Positions 14,413 to 22,264 of a stretch of DNA of 38,606 nt are shown piece after piece. Made by a program: the position numbers and the translations under genes. Every line of letters begins with the position of its first letter. Within the stretch, counting starts at the first letter, position 1. The notes beneath the pieces were generated by a model. That model had not been told where the DNA came from and did not search any database. It saw nothing but the letters and a program-made list of their open reading frames with translations. Origin of the DNA: Paracoccaceae bacterium (lineage in GTDB: Bacteria; Pseudomonadota; Alphaproteobacteria; Rhodobacterales; Rhodobacteraceae); assembly GCA_007128135.1 (NCBI GenBank), contig SKYA01000029.1, forward strand, positions 1 through 38,606, written 5' to 3'.

Positions 14413-15915
14413 TCAGGCGAACAGGTCGTGCTTCACGCCGGCCTTCTCGAAGATGTAGTCGCGGCTGGCCTCGAGGTCGCGCTTCATCCTGGTCATGTCA
14501 TGGCCCAGAAGCTGGCCCTGCCACTTGCGGATCCTGCCCGCCACCATGACCGTGTCTACATTCGAGCGGTCCATCAGCGTCACAACCGCGCCCGGGGCGT
14601 TGTTGAGGGGGGCAACATTGATGGCCTCTGCATCCAGCAGGATGATGTCGGCCGCCTTGCCCGGGGTCAGGCTGCCGGTCTTGTGGTCAAGCCGCAGGCC
14701 TTTCGCCCCCTCGATGGTCGCGTGGCGGATCGCGTCGGCGCAGCGCATCAGAGCGGGAAAATCCTCGGCCCCGGACAGCGCGCTCTCGTTGGCATGCATC
14801 CGTTGCAGTGTGATAAGCCCGCGCATCTGGGTGAAGAAATCCGCCGACATCGTGCATTCCACATCCGAAGAGAGCGACATCGACATGCCCAGATCGAGCG
14901 CCTTCTGCACGGGTGGCATGCCATGGCGCATGTGCATCTCGATCGGCACCGACAGGGACACATGCGCGCCTGCATCGGCGGCGGCCTTCCAGGCGTCATC
15001 GGTCATGCCGGTCATGTGGATGAAGATGTTGTCGGGCCCGAAGACACCCTTTTTTGCCAGGGCGTCGAAGGTCGGGGTCATGCCGAAGGTGGTGACGACG
15101 TGCAGCGCGATCTGAAGGTCCAGGTCGCGGCCGATCTTCCAGGCTTCCTCATACCCCTCGATGTAGATCTCGCCGCCCATCACCATGGTCAGCAGACCGT
15201 CGTTGGAGTTGAAGTAGCGCTCGCGGATCCGCCGTGCGCCCGAGGGGTATTCCTTGCCCTCCCACCAGCCTTCGAAATACCCGAAGACGCCCCGGCGGCC
15301 AGCGTCACGCAGCCCCTCGATGGCAGCGTCGGAATGTTCGGCCGAGTGGTGGATCTGGCTGACGTCCATGACCGTCGTCACACCGGCATCAAGCTGCGCG
15401 AGCCCGCCGTAGAGTTCATTGATATAGACATCCTCGGGGCGGTAGTGCTGAGAAAAACCCAGCAGCATCGCCTCGTAATAGTTGCGGGCATTCTCGGGCC
15501 GACCGTCATTGACCACGATCGCATCCGACAGGGTCGAGCGCAGGCCGGTCTCGAACTGGTGGTGGTGAGTGTCGATGAAGCCGGGCATCACGATCTTGCC
15601 CGAGGCATCGATCACATGCGCGTCCGAGGCGTCGATATTCGCGCCGACCGCTACAATCCGGTCTTCCTCGATCAGGACATCGCCACGCGCGAAGTTGCCC
15701 ACTTCGGGATCGACCGACATGACCACCCCGCCCTTGATCAGGATCCTCACGCCCTTCTGGCCCGACAGCATCGGCAGGCTTCTGGAAGTGACATTGGTGG
15801 TTGCCGCAGCGGCCGCCTGGTTGGCGCTACCGGTCTCGCCGGCCGGGCTGCGCAGCAGGTGGCCGAATGCCGGGCAGCGGGCTGCGGGGGTGGCGGGGCT
15901 GCACAATCTGCACAT
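14413..15915 (-). CDS. Amidohydrolase-superfamily protein (cytosine deaminase/chlorohydrolase-like) with Cys-containing N-terminal extension
   Basis: 500 aa. The TIM-barrel metallohydrolase core begins near residue 56. Seen: the metal-binding DTHHHQF (His117, His119), a following His in IALHVVTTFG, a His in IFIHMTGMT and the late Asp in LSSDVECTM. The general-acid Glu usually found three residues after the second-strand His in deaminases (HxxE) is replaced by Thr (HVVT), so deamination is not assured. Ahead of the core is a 50-residue extension starting MCRLC, with Cys2, Cys5, Cys14 and His19. The start at 15915 is supported by GGGAGGAG about 8 nt upstream; a start at residue 50 would remove the extension. 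Likely cytoplasmic hydrolase of a C-N, C-Cl or cyclic amide/ester bond in the substrate of this operon. It lies 34 nt after the IclR gene. Confidence 0.85.
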   Translation of the reverse strand: MCRLCSPATPAARCPAFGHLLRSPAGETGSANQAAAAATTNVTSRSLPMLSGQKGVRILIKGGVVMSVDPEVGNFARGDVLIEEDRIVAVGANIDASDAHVIDASGKIVMPGFIDTHHHQFETGLRSTLSDAIVVNDGRPENARNYYEAMLLGFSQHYRPEDVYINELYGGLAQLDAGVTTVMDVSQIHHSAEHSDAAIEGLRDAGRRGVFGYFEGWWEGKEYPSGARRIRERYFNSNDGLLTMVMGGEIYIEGYEEAWKIGRDLDLQIALHVVTTFGMTPTFDALAKKGVFGPDNIFIHMTGMTDDAWKAAADAGAHVSLSVPIEMHMRHGMPPVQKALDLGMSMSLSSDVECTMSADFFTQMRGLITLQRMHANESALSGAEDFPALMRCADAIRHATIEGAKGLRLDHKTGSLTPGKAADIILLDAEAINVAPLNNAPGAVVTLMDRSNVDTVMVAGRIRKWQGQLLGHDMTRMKRDLEASRDYIFEKAGVKHDLFA

Positions 15916-15949
15916 GTTCGGGTCTCCTCCCTTGGTTTACTGTCTTTGT

Positions 15950-16747
15950 TCAGCCGCCCAGCACCGAAGCCAGCACCGGGAAGCGGTTGATTTGATGCGC
16001 GATATGAGATGCGGCCTCGCGCAGGGCGGGCAGCCGCTCGGCGATCAGGCCATCGGGCGTGACCATTCCGGTGTAGCCCGAGGTGTTCAGCGCCGCGATG
16101 GTCCGGCCCTCGGTATCGCGGATCGGGACGGCCAGCGCCGTGATCCCGTAATCCAGCTGGTCGACGGTGGTCGCGAAGCCCTGGGCGCGCACGCTCATCA
16201 GTTCGTCGCGCAATGCGTCAAGATCCGTCAGCGTCTTGGCTGTCAGCGGCTCCATCCGCGCGCAGGACAGCCGTAGCTCGAGTTCGGCATCGGGCAGGGC
16301 GGCCAGCAGGACCCGGCCCATCGAGGTGACATGCGCCGGATAGCGCGCGCCCACCATTGCCGCCGCGCGCCGCGCCCGCTGGACCGAGACATGGGCGACA
16401 TAGATCACATCCGTCCCGTCCAGTGTTCCGACCGAGGAGGCATCGCCATAGCGATTGACCAGTTCCCGCAGATCCGGGTGCAGGAGTTCGTCGATCCGGG
16501 ACGCGAAGTAGAAGGCCGATCCCAGCGCCATGACGCGCGGCTTCAGATGAAAGCGCTTGTCGCGGCTGCCCACATAGCCAAGCTCGGTCAGTGTGATCAG
16601 CGCCCGCCGCGCCGCTGCCGGGGACAGGTTCACCCGGCGGGCAACTTCGGACAGCGTCATCTCTGGTTGCGCTGCATCGAAGCATTCGAGGATCGCCAGG
16701 CCCTTGGCCAGGGCCTCGACAAACTCGGCGGGGCGGCGCTCGGGCAT
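15950..16747 (-). CDS. IclR-family transcriptional regulator (PcaR/PcaU/PobR-like)
   Basis: 265 aa. The N-terminal winged helix (about 8-75) includes LSEVARRVNLSPAAARRAL as the helix-turn-helix. The C-terminal effector domain (about 80-250) has the typical TSMGRVLLAALP and GITALAVPIRD motifs. Its opening FVEALAKGLAILECFD is characteristic of the branch that controls protocatechuate and 4-hydroxybenzoate genes. It follows the dioxygenase gene by 2 nt, so it is co-transcribed with its likely targets and autoregulated. The palindrome at 17693-17711 is the obvious binding site, serving both divergent operons (inference). The effector is probably an aromatic acid or ring-cleavage product. Confidence 0.92.
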   Translation of the reverse strand: MPERRPAEFVEALAKGLAILECFDAAQPEMTLSEVARRVNLSPAAARRALITLTELGYVGSRDKRFHLKPRVMALGSAFYFASRIDELLHPDLRELVNRYGDASSVGTLDGTDVIYVAHVSVQRARRAAAMVGARYPAHVTSMGRVLLAALPDAELELRLSCARMEPLTAKTLTDLDALRDELMSVRAQGFATTVDQLDYGITALAVPIRDTEGRTIAALNTSGYTGMVTPDGLIAERLPALREAASHIAHQINRFPVLASVLGG

Positions 16748-16749
16748 GC

Positions 16750-17610
16750 TCAGCCCTCGGGTGCCAGAACGAAGTCGAATTCGACCACAGCATCGGGCCT
16801 CACCTCGACCGGCAGGCCCGGGATATCCTCCTTCATCGGGTTCAGCCGGGCGATCAGCGACCTGCGGACCCCGAAGACCGCGTCATTGTCCAGATACTCC
16901 ATGTTCTCGAAGAAGATTTCGGTGGTGATCGACGCCATGCCGGGCGCGCGGACGATGAAGTGCAGATGCGCGGGCCGCCAGGCGTGGCGATTGCCGGCGC
17001 GCAGCAACTCACCCACCGGGCCGTCATAGGGCACGGTGTAGGGTTTGGGCAGAACCGTGGTATACCAGTAGCGACCCTTGTCATCGGCCTCGAATACGCC
17101 ACGGAGGTCGAACTTGTCCTGTCCCTTGTTCTGTTCCTGAATCGGATATGTGCCTGCACCATCGGCCTGCCATGTATCGAGTATGGCGCCTGGCAGGGGG
17201 TTGTGCAGCGAATCGGTGACCTTGCCATGCACCAGCACGCTTACGCCGTCGCGCCCGTCGGCCAGATGGGCGCCCAGAGCCTTGCGCGGGGCATCGTCCA
17301 GATAGAAGGGTCCAAGATTTGAGCCTTCGGTGGAACCGCCTCTGGTGTTGATCATGTCCACTAGTGCCGAGAAGCCCAGAACGTCACTCAGCAGGATGAA
17401 TTCATGCCGTTCGGGCGTGGAAATCTTGCCGCAGTCATAGAGGAACATCAGAACCCGCATCCACTCCTGATGCGTCAGCTGATGCTCGCGCGTGTAGTCG
17501 TGCAGATGCTCGATGAGTCCGTGCAGCAGTTTCTCGAACCGGCTGTCCGGCTCTGTCCGAAACGAGGCCTTCACCGCCTCTGTGATGGTGAACTGGTTGA
17601 TATCGCGCAT
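16750..17610 (-). CDS. Intradiol ring-cleavage dioxygenase (hydroxyquinol 1,2-dioxygenase-like)
   Basis: 286 aa, the length of hydroxyquinol 1,2-dioxygenases. An N-terminal helical dimerisation domain (about 1-100) is followed by the catalytic beta-sandwich. Expected non-haem Fe(III) ligands are present: Tyr155 (AGTYPIQ), Tyr191 (PKPYTVP), His215 and His217 (RPAHLHF). The GRYWYTTV and PYDGPVGELLRA stretches match the hydroxyquinol branch better than catechol enzymes. The family opens a hydroxylated ring between the ortho hydroxyls; hydroxyquinol would give maleylacetate, but no maleylacetate reductase is in the window, so the true substrate may differ. The start at 17610 has GGGGGAG upstream; longer in-frame extensions lack a ribosome site and cross the divergent gene. 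First gene of the minus operon. Confidence 0.93.
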   Translation of the reverse strand: MRDINQFTITEAVKASFRTEPDSRFEKLLHGLIEHLHDYTREHQLTHQEWMRVLMFLYDCGKISTPERHEFILLSDVLGFSALVDMINTRGGSTEGSNLGPFYLDDAPRKALGAHLADGRDGVSVLVHGKVTDSLHNPLPGAILDTWQADGAGTYPIQEQNKGQDKFDLRGVFEADDKGRYWYTTVLPKPYTVPYDGPVGELLRAGNRHAWRPAHLHFIVRAPGMASITTEIFFENMEYLDNDAVFGVRRSLIARLNPMKEDIPGLPVEVRPDAVVEFDFVLAPEG

Positions 17611-17721
17611 TTTCTCCCCCGTTATCAGGCCGCGCCACATTTGCCGCTTGACCTGACGGTAATTCGCGGCGATATTTTCGGCAAGTGAAAAATTTTTCGA
17701 TATGCGAAAAAAGGGGAATCC
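17611..17721. promoter_or_regulatory. Divergent promoter with IclR-type operator candidate
   Basis: This 111-nt region separates the dioxygenase operon (minus) from the citrate-synthase-like operon (plus). At 17693-17711 lies TTTTTCGATATGCGAAAAA: perfect 7-bp arms TTTTTCG and CGAAAAA around ATATG. IclR-family sites are commonly short palindromes of this style. It ends only 10 nt before the plus-strand start and abuts its AAGGGG ribosome site, so binding would block the plus-strand operon directly. The adjacent IclR gene is the natural partner (inference). Confidence 0.65.
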
Positions 17722-18534
17722 ATGCGGATCGGAAAGCAGGACCACGCCAGCACCGCAATCGCTACCTCGGACGCAGAGAGTGTCACCGTGCGCGGACATG
17801 ACCTGTGTGACGAGTTGATCGGCAGGATCGATTTCACCGATTATTTCTGGCTTCTGGTGATGGGGGAGAAGCCCACGCCTCCGCAGCGTGCAATGATGGA
17901 TGCCTGCCTTGTCGCGATTGCCGAGCACGGACTCGTGCCTTCGGTTCAGGCCGCGCGGATGACACTGGCGGCGGGGCCGGATGCCTGGCAGGGCGCCATG
18001 GCCGCCGGGCTGCTGGGGATGGGCAGCGTGGTGGCCGGAAGCTCCGAACAGGCCGGTCGCTATCTGGCGGAGTTGCTGGCCCGCGCCGAGGTGGAAGGCT
18101 GCGATATCGAGGCCGCGGTGATTGCCAGCCTGCAGGAGCACAAGGCCCAGCGCAAGAAGGTCGCCGGTCTTGGCCATCCGCAGCACAGCGATGGTGATCC
18201 ACGCTCCGACAGGCTGATCGCCATCGCGGAAGAACTGGGCGTGTCCGGTAGGCATGTCGCGACGCTGCGCGCGCTGGGCAAGCATGCCGGCCGGATCATC
18301 GAACGGCCCTTGCCGATAAATGTCTCGGGCGCGATCCCGGCCTGTATTCTGGATGCGGGCTGGCCGCTGGATGCGCTGAAGGCGGTGCCGCTCCTGGCGC
18401 GCACCGCCGGGCTTTCCGCGCATCTCTATGAGGAATCGCAGCGCCCGATCGGTTTCATCATGTCCCACAGGGCCGATCAGGCCATCGCGTATGATGGCAG
18501 GCCATCGGTTCGCCACAGCCAGGCAACGGAGTGA
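17722..18534 (+). CDS. Short citrate-synthase-like protein (citryl-CoA lyase-type annotation), lacking two catalytic residues
   Basis: 270 aa, against about 380-430 for citrate synthase; it resembles short proteins often labelled citryl-CoA lyase. The second active-site His is visible as His152 in AGLGHPQHSDGDPRSD (compare GFGHRVY..DPRA). The first active-site His, normally in HGGA, is missing: the matching place reads VVAGSSEQA (103-111). The catalytic Asp after NV is Ser202 (PINVSGAIP). Citrate synthesis is therefore unlikely. Condensation or cleavage of another acyl-CoA, or a non-catalytic role, is possible. AAGGGG precedes the start. It is 4 nt from a CoA-transferase gene, so the pair may activate an acid as its CoA ester and then split it (inference). 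Confidence 0.75.
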   Translation: MRIGKQDHASTAIATSDAESVTVRGHDLCDELIGRIDFTDYFWLLVMGEKPTPPQRAMMDACLVAIAEHGLVPSVQAARMTLAAGPDAWQGAMAAGLLGMGSVVAGSSEQAGRYLAELLARAEVEGCDIEAAVIASLQEHKAQRKKVAGLGHPQHSDGDPRSDRLIAIAEELGVSGRHVATLRALGKHAGRIIERPLPINVSGAIPACILDAGWPLDALKAVPLLARTAGLSAHLYEESQRPIGFIMSHRADQAIAYDGRPSVRHSQATE

Positions 18535-18538
18535 ATCC

Positions 18539-19684
18539 ATGGTCAGGATCCTGAAGGACATCCGCGTTGTCGAGCTTGGCACCTACATCACCGGCCCGGC
18601 CGCAGGCATGCATCTGGCCGATCTGGGCGCCGATGTCATCAAGGTGGAGCGTCCCGGAACTGGCGACCCGTTCCGGGCCTTCAAGGGCGGGCTCTACAGC
18701 CCGCATTACCAAACCTACAACCGCAACAAGCGGTCCATCGCGTTGGATACCAAGGACCCCGAAGATCTTGCGGTTTTCCATGACCTTATCGCCTCGGCCG
18801 ATGTGTTCATCCAGAATTTCCGCCCCGGCGTGGCCGAAAAGCTGGGCGCGGGAGAGGCCGATCTTCGCCGCATCCGTGCCGACCTCATCTATTGCGCGAT
18901 CTCGGGTTTCGGCACCTCCGGCCCGGCGCGCGACCGGCCGGCCTATGATACGGTGGCACAGGCGGCCTCGGGCTATCTGAGGCTCCTGACGCCGCCCACC
19001 AATCCGCGCGTGATCGGACCGGCCATCGCCGATGCCGTGACCGGGCAGTATGCCGCGATGGCTTGCCTGGCGGCGCTGCTGGAGCGGGGCAAGACAGGCA
19101 AGGGCCGGCGCATCGACATCTCGATGCTGGAGGCCATGGCGCATTTCAACCTCGACAGTTTCACCCATTACTATTCGGTGGGTGAGGTGATGGGGCCGTT
19201 GTCGCGCCCCGTGGTGTCGCAAAGCTACACCTTCGAATGCGCCGACAGGAAATGGGTCGCCATCCACATGTCCTCGCCTGCCAAGTTCTGGGAAGGGATG
19301 CTGGCTGCGACCGGCCAGAAGCATCTGGCCACCGACCCCCGCTTTGCCGAACGGCTGGAGCGGATCAGGCATCAGGATGACCTGATCGAAACCCTGACGC
19401 CGGTGTTCCGCGAGAGGACGCGTGATGATTGGTGCGCCCTGCTGCTTGAACACGAAGTGCCCCATTCGCCGGCCTATGACAGCGACGAGGCGCTCGAGGA
19501 CCCGCAGGCCGTGCATCTGAAGATCAGGACCTCCGCTCCCTCGACCGTGCTGGGTACCTTCACGACAGTGCGTGCGCCCTACAATTTCGATGGCGCGCCC
19601 GAGATGCGGGTCACTGCGCCGCCCGTCCTTGATGAACATGGTGCGGAGATCCGCGCCGAACTGCGGCGCCGCAAGGCGAGTTGA
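18539..19684 (+). CDS. CaiB/BaiF family (class III) CoA-transferase
   Basis: 381 aa. The N-terminal nucleotide-fold part has VVELGTYITGPAAGMHLADL (10-29), ADVIKVERPGTGD (31-43) and VFIQNFRPGV (89-98). The catalytic Asp that forms the acyl anhydride in formyl-CoA transferase corresponds to Asp165 in AIADAVTG. Family enzymes move CoA between carboxylic acids without free intermediates. The reading frame is open 37 codons upstream, overlapping the previous gene, but the family begins at ATG 18539, with GGAG about 9 nt upstream. Presumably it makes the CoA ester used by the citrate-synthase-like neighbour. Donor and acceptor are unknown. Confidence 0.92.
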   Translation: MVRILKDIRVVELGTYITGPAAGMHLADLGADVIKVERPGTGDPFRAFKGGLYSPHYQTYNRNKRSIALDTKDPEDLAVFHDLIASADVFIQNFRPGVAEKLGAGEADLRRIRADLIYCAISGFGTSGPARDRPAYDTVAQAASGYLRLLTPPTNPRVIGPAIADAVTGQYAAMACLAALLERGKTGKGRRIDISMLEAMAHFNLDSFTHYYSVGEVMGPLSRPVVSQSYTFECADRKWVAIHMSSPAKFWEGMLAATGQKHLATDPRFAERLERIRHQDDLIETLTPVFRERTRDDWCALLLEHEVPHSPAYDSDEALEDPQAVHLKIRTSAPSTVLGTFTTVRAPYNFDGAPEMRVTAPPVLDEHGAEIRAELRRRKAS

Positions 19685-19711
19685 GACAGCGAGCAGAGGG
19701 ACAGACTTGCA

Positions 19712-20239
19712 ATGACAGAACTCCTTTTCCTTCCGGGCAGCCTGCGCGCGGCGTCGTCCTCGCGGGCAACCATCGCGGCGCTGATCGACCGGCTTGACGG
19801 GCGCGCGCGCGCAGTGGTGGCAGACCCCGGCGCGTTGCCCCTGTACAATGCCGATGTAACGGACAATCCGGAAGTGGCGGCCTTCATTGCGCAGTTGCGC
19901 GCGGCAGACGGGCTCGTGTTCGTCACGCCGGAATACAACTACTCGGTTCCCGGAATGCTGAAGAACGCCATCGACTGGGCCTCGCGCCCGGCCTTCGAGT
20001 CGGCGTTCAAGGGCAAGAAATGCCTGGTGATCTCGACCTCGGGCGGAGCTTTGGGAGGGGTCAGGGCACAGGGGCATCTGAAATACATCCTTCACGGGAT
20101 GTTGGCCGAGGTCTTCCCGGCGCGTGAGGTCGTGGTGCCCTTTGCCAATGCCAAGGTCGAGGACGGCAAACTGAACGATCAGGCCATTCTGGATTTCGCT
20201 GGCGCAACGCTTGCGCAATTCATCGACTGGCTGGGGTGA
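19712..20239 (+). CDS. NAD(P)H-dependent FMN reductase / quinone reductase (ChrR-like flavodoxin fold)
   Basis: 175 aa. FMN phosphate loop GSLRAASSSRAT (9-20) and the family signature TPEYNYSVPGMLKNAIDWAS (about 70-89), then SGGALGGVRAQGHL. Such enzymes reduce FMN, quinones or azo compounds with NAD(P)H. No flavin-dependent monooxygenase lies in the window, so direct reduction of a quinone-type intermediate or protection from hydroxyquinol autoxidation is the simpler reading (inference). It lies 27 nt after the CoA-transferase gene; the ribosome site AGAGGGA is rather distant (about 12 nt). Confidence 0.92.
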   Translation: MTELLFLPGSLRAASSSRATIAALIDRLDGRARAVVADPGALPLYNADVTDNPEVAAFIAQLRAADGLVFVTPEYNYSVPGMLKNAIDWASRPAFESAFKGKKCLVISTSGGALGGVRAQGHLKYILHGMLAEVFPAREVVVPFANAKVEDGKLNDQAILDFAGATLAQFIDWLG

Positions 20240-20249
20240 GGGGGACGCG

Positions 20250-21092
20250 ATGCGACTGGTTTCCTTTCTGCGCGACGATGGTTCGGCGTCCTGGGGCATC
20301 ACGGATGGCATTGTGATCCATGACACCGGTGCAGTTCCTGGCGCTCCGGCCGATCTGGCCGCGGCACTGGCCGGCGGCGATATGGCCCGGCTCCGGGCAA
20401 GCGGCCCCGGGTTCGCTCTGGCCGGGGTCCGCCTGCTGCCGCCGATACCGGCTCCGGGAAAGATCCTGTGTATCGGGCTGAACTACCTGCCTCATATCCT
20501 CGAGACCGGCCGCGCGAAACCGGAAAAACCCTCGATCTTCACCCGCTATCCGGAGTCTCTGGTGGGTCATGGCAGCTTGCTGGTCAGGCCCGCTGCCAGC
20601 ACGAGATTCGACTATGAGGGCGAACTTGCAGTGGTGATCGGCAAACCCGGCCGCCACATCGCGCCCGCCGATGCCTGGGAGCATATCGCCGGTTACGCCT
20701 GCTTCAACGACGGCTCGATCCGCGATTACCAGAACCACACGACGCAGTTCTGGCCGGGCAAGAATTTCGAGCGCTCGGGCGCCTTTGGCCCCTGGATCGT
20801 CACTCCGGACGAGGTCGGCGACATCATGGCGCAGACCCTCACCACCCGCATAAACGGCAATGTCGAACAGCACACACCGATCAGCGACCTGGCCATCGGG
20901 ATCCCCGAACTGATCGCCTATGCCTCGACCGTCGCCACGCTGCGTCCTGGTGACGTGATCGCCACCGGCACGCCCGGCGGGGTGGGCAACCACCGCAAGC
21001 CGCAACTGTTCCTGGAGCCCGGCATGACTGTCGAGGTCGAGATCACCGGTATCGGCACCCTGGCGAACGGGGTGATCGACGAAGACCCCTGA
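20250..21092 (+). CDS. Fumarylacetoacetate hydrolase-family protein
   Basis: 280 aa, typical of the FAH/2-keto-4-pentenoate hydratase superfamily. The core begins at GKILCIGLNYLPHI. Metal ligands are visible: Glu-x-Glu in FDYEGELAVVIGK and the Asp in GYACFNDGSIRD; a C-terminal PGDVIATGTPGGVG loop completes the site. Family reactions are hydrolysis of acylpyruvate-like C-C bonds, hydration or decarboxylation in aromatic catabolism. It probably acts on a product downstream of the ring-cleavage dioxygenase. GAGGGGG precedes ATG 20250; a 13-codon longer in-frame start would overlap the FMN reductase gene and is not favoured. Confidence 0.92.
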   Translation: MRLVSFLRDDGSASWGITDGIVIHDTGAVPGAPADLAAALAGGDMARLRASGPGFALAGVRLLPPIPAPGKILCIGLNYLPHILETGRAKPEKPSIFTRYPESLVGHGSLLVRPAASTRFDYEGELAVVIGKPGRHIAPADAWEHIAGYACFNDGSIRDYQNHTTQFWPGKNFERSGAFGPWIVTPDEVGDIMAQTLTTRINGNVEQHTPISDLAIGIPELIAYASTVATLRPGDVIATGTPGGVGNHRKPQLFLEPGMTVEVEITGIGTLANGVIDEDP

Positions 21093-21097
21093 CAGAT

Positions 21098-21130
21098 CCG
21101 CCGTCCTGCCCCTTGGAGGGGGGCCGGCGG
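21098..21130 (+). other. Hairpin between FAH-family gene and dctP
   Basis: Imperfect stem: outer arms CCGCCG (21098-21103) and CGGCGG (21125-21130), inner arms CCCCT (21109-21113) and AGGGG (21117-21121), loop TGG. It lies 5 nt after the FAH stop and 48 nt before the dctP start. It may delimit the enzyme part of the transcript from the transporter part; no U-tract follows. Confidence 0.5.
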
Positions 21131-21178
21131 TGGCAAGAAGCACCGCAGACGCACCGTAACCCAAGGGAGGACCCAACC

Positions 21179-22249
21179 ATGAAAAGACTGCTCGGACTGG
21201 CACTTGCCGGTGCCGTTGCCCTGCCTGTTCCCGCTCTGGCGCAACAGGCGATCCAGCTGACCATCGCTTCGAGCCATCCGACGGCAATCCCGTGGGTGGG
21301 CATGATCCAGACCCATTTCATGGCGCGCACTGACGAGTTACTCGCTCAGGGAGGGAATTACAGCATCGACTGGCAGGAAGCCTTTGGCGGCACGCTCTAC
21401 CGCGCCAACGCCACGCTCAGCTCGGTCGAGGACGGGATCACCGATATCGGCTGGGTATTCTCGATGCTTGAAGGCGGTCAGCTTCCGCTCAGCCAGGTGT
21501 CCAGTTTTTCGCCCTTTGCAACCAACAACCCGCCCGTGCAGCTGGAGGTGATGTGGGATCTGCTGGAAAACAACAACGACTTCGCCAATGAATGGTCGCA
21601 GTACGGGCTGGTCGTGCTTGGACTGACCGCGACCGACAGCTACGACATCTACACGACCCGTCCGGTCAATGCCCTTGCCGATCTGCAAGGAATGCGGATC
21701 TCGGCGCCCGGGGCGCTGGCCAACTGGCTGCGTGGCACCGGGGCCTCGGCCGTGGATGGGGCACTGACGACCTATTACACCGACATCCAGACCGGGGTAT
21801 CGGATGGCACGCTCTCGCTGGCTCTGGGGATCCTGCCGACCCGCGTGTACGAGGTCGCGCCCTATATCACCCGCGTTGACATGGGAACAGCATTCTCCGG
21901 CGCCATCGCCATCAACCGCGATGTCTGGGAGACCCTGCCCGTAGAAGTGCAGGAGGCGATGCGCGAGGCCGGGCGTTACTATACCGAATCCCATGGGCTT
22001 GACCTTATCGAGCGGCGCGAATTCGCACTTAACCGGATGGTAGAACTTGGCGCGGACCAGAGTACGCCGGTGACCATCACTGTCCTGCCCGAATCCGAGC
22101 GCGAAGCATGGGTGGCGGGTCTGCCCGATGTGGCCGGTGAATGGGCCACTGCGCGAGGACCGGCGGCTGCGGCCTTCCTGCAGGCCTATATGGACGGTCT
22201 GCGCGCGGCAGGCGAAGTGCCGCTGCGCGACTGGGCCACGGGCAACTGA
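21179..22249 (+). CDS. TRAP transporter solute-binding protein (DctP family)
   Basis: 356 aa. Signal peptide MKRLLGLALAGAVALPVPA followed by LAQQ, with cleavage probably after ALA near residue 21. The mature DctP fold includes LTIASSHPTAIPWVG and the LQGMRISAPGAL segment, whose Arg (in MRISAPG) normally pairs with a substrate carboxylate. It captures an organic acid in the periplasm for the DctQM permease. The start at 21179 has GGGAGG about 7 nt upstream; the 22-codon in-frame extension lacks one. A carboxylate ligand fits an aromatic or ring-derived acid for this operon (inference). Confidence 0.93.
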   Translation: MKRLLGLALAGAVALPVPALAQQAIQLTIASSHPTAIPWVGMIQTHFMARTDELLAQGGNYSIDWQEAFGGTLYRANATLSSVEDGITDIGWVFSMLEGGQLPLSQVSSFSPFATNNPPVQLEVMWDLLENNNDFANEWSQYGLVVLGLTATDSYDIYTTRPVNALADLQGMRISAPGALANWLRGTGASAVDGALTTYYTDIQTGVSDGTLSLALGILPTRVYEVAPYITRVDMGTAFSGAIAINRDVWETLPVEVQEAMREAGRYYTESHGLDLIERREFALNRMVELGADQSTPVTITVLPESEREAWVAGLPDVAGEWATARGPAAAAFLQAYMDGLRAAGEVPLRDWATGN

Positions 22250-22264
22250 TCCGGCGGGCAGGCA

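Noticed and set aside
13405-15990. 861-codon open frame on the plus strand
   Set aside because: It runs antisense through the MetE-like and amidohydrolase genes, has no recognisable family and arises from the high GC content of the real genes.
16750-18582. Dioxygenase frame extended upstream to give a 610-residue fusion
   Set aside because: The extra 5' part is antisense to the citrate-synthase-like gene and crosses the divergent promoter; the dioxygenase begins at 17610 with its own ribosome site.
18458-20326. 622-codon open frame on the minus strand
   Set aside because: Antisense to the CoA-transferase and FMN reductase genes; no ribosome site or domain.
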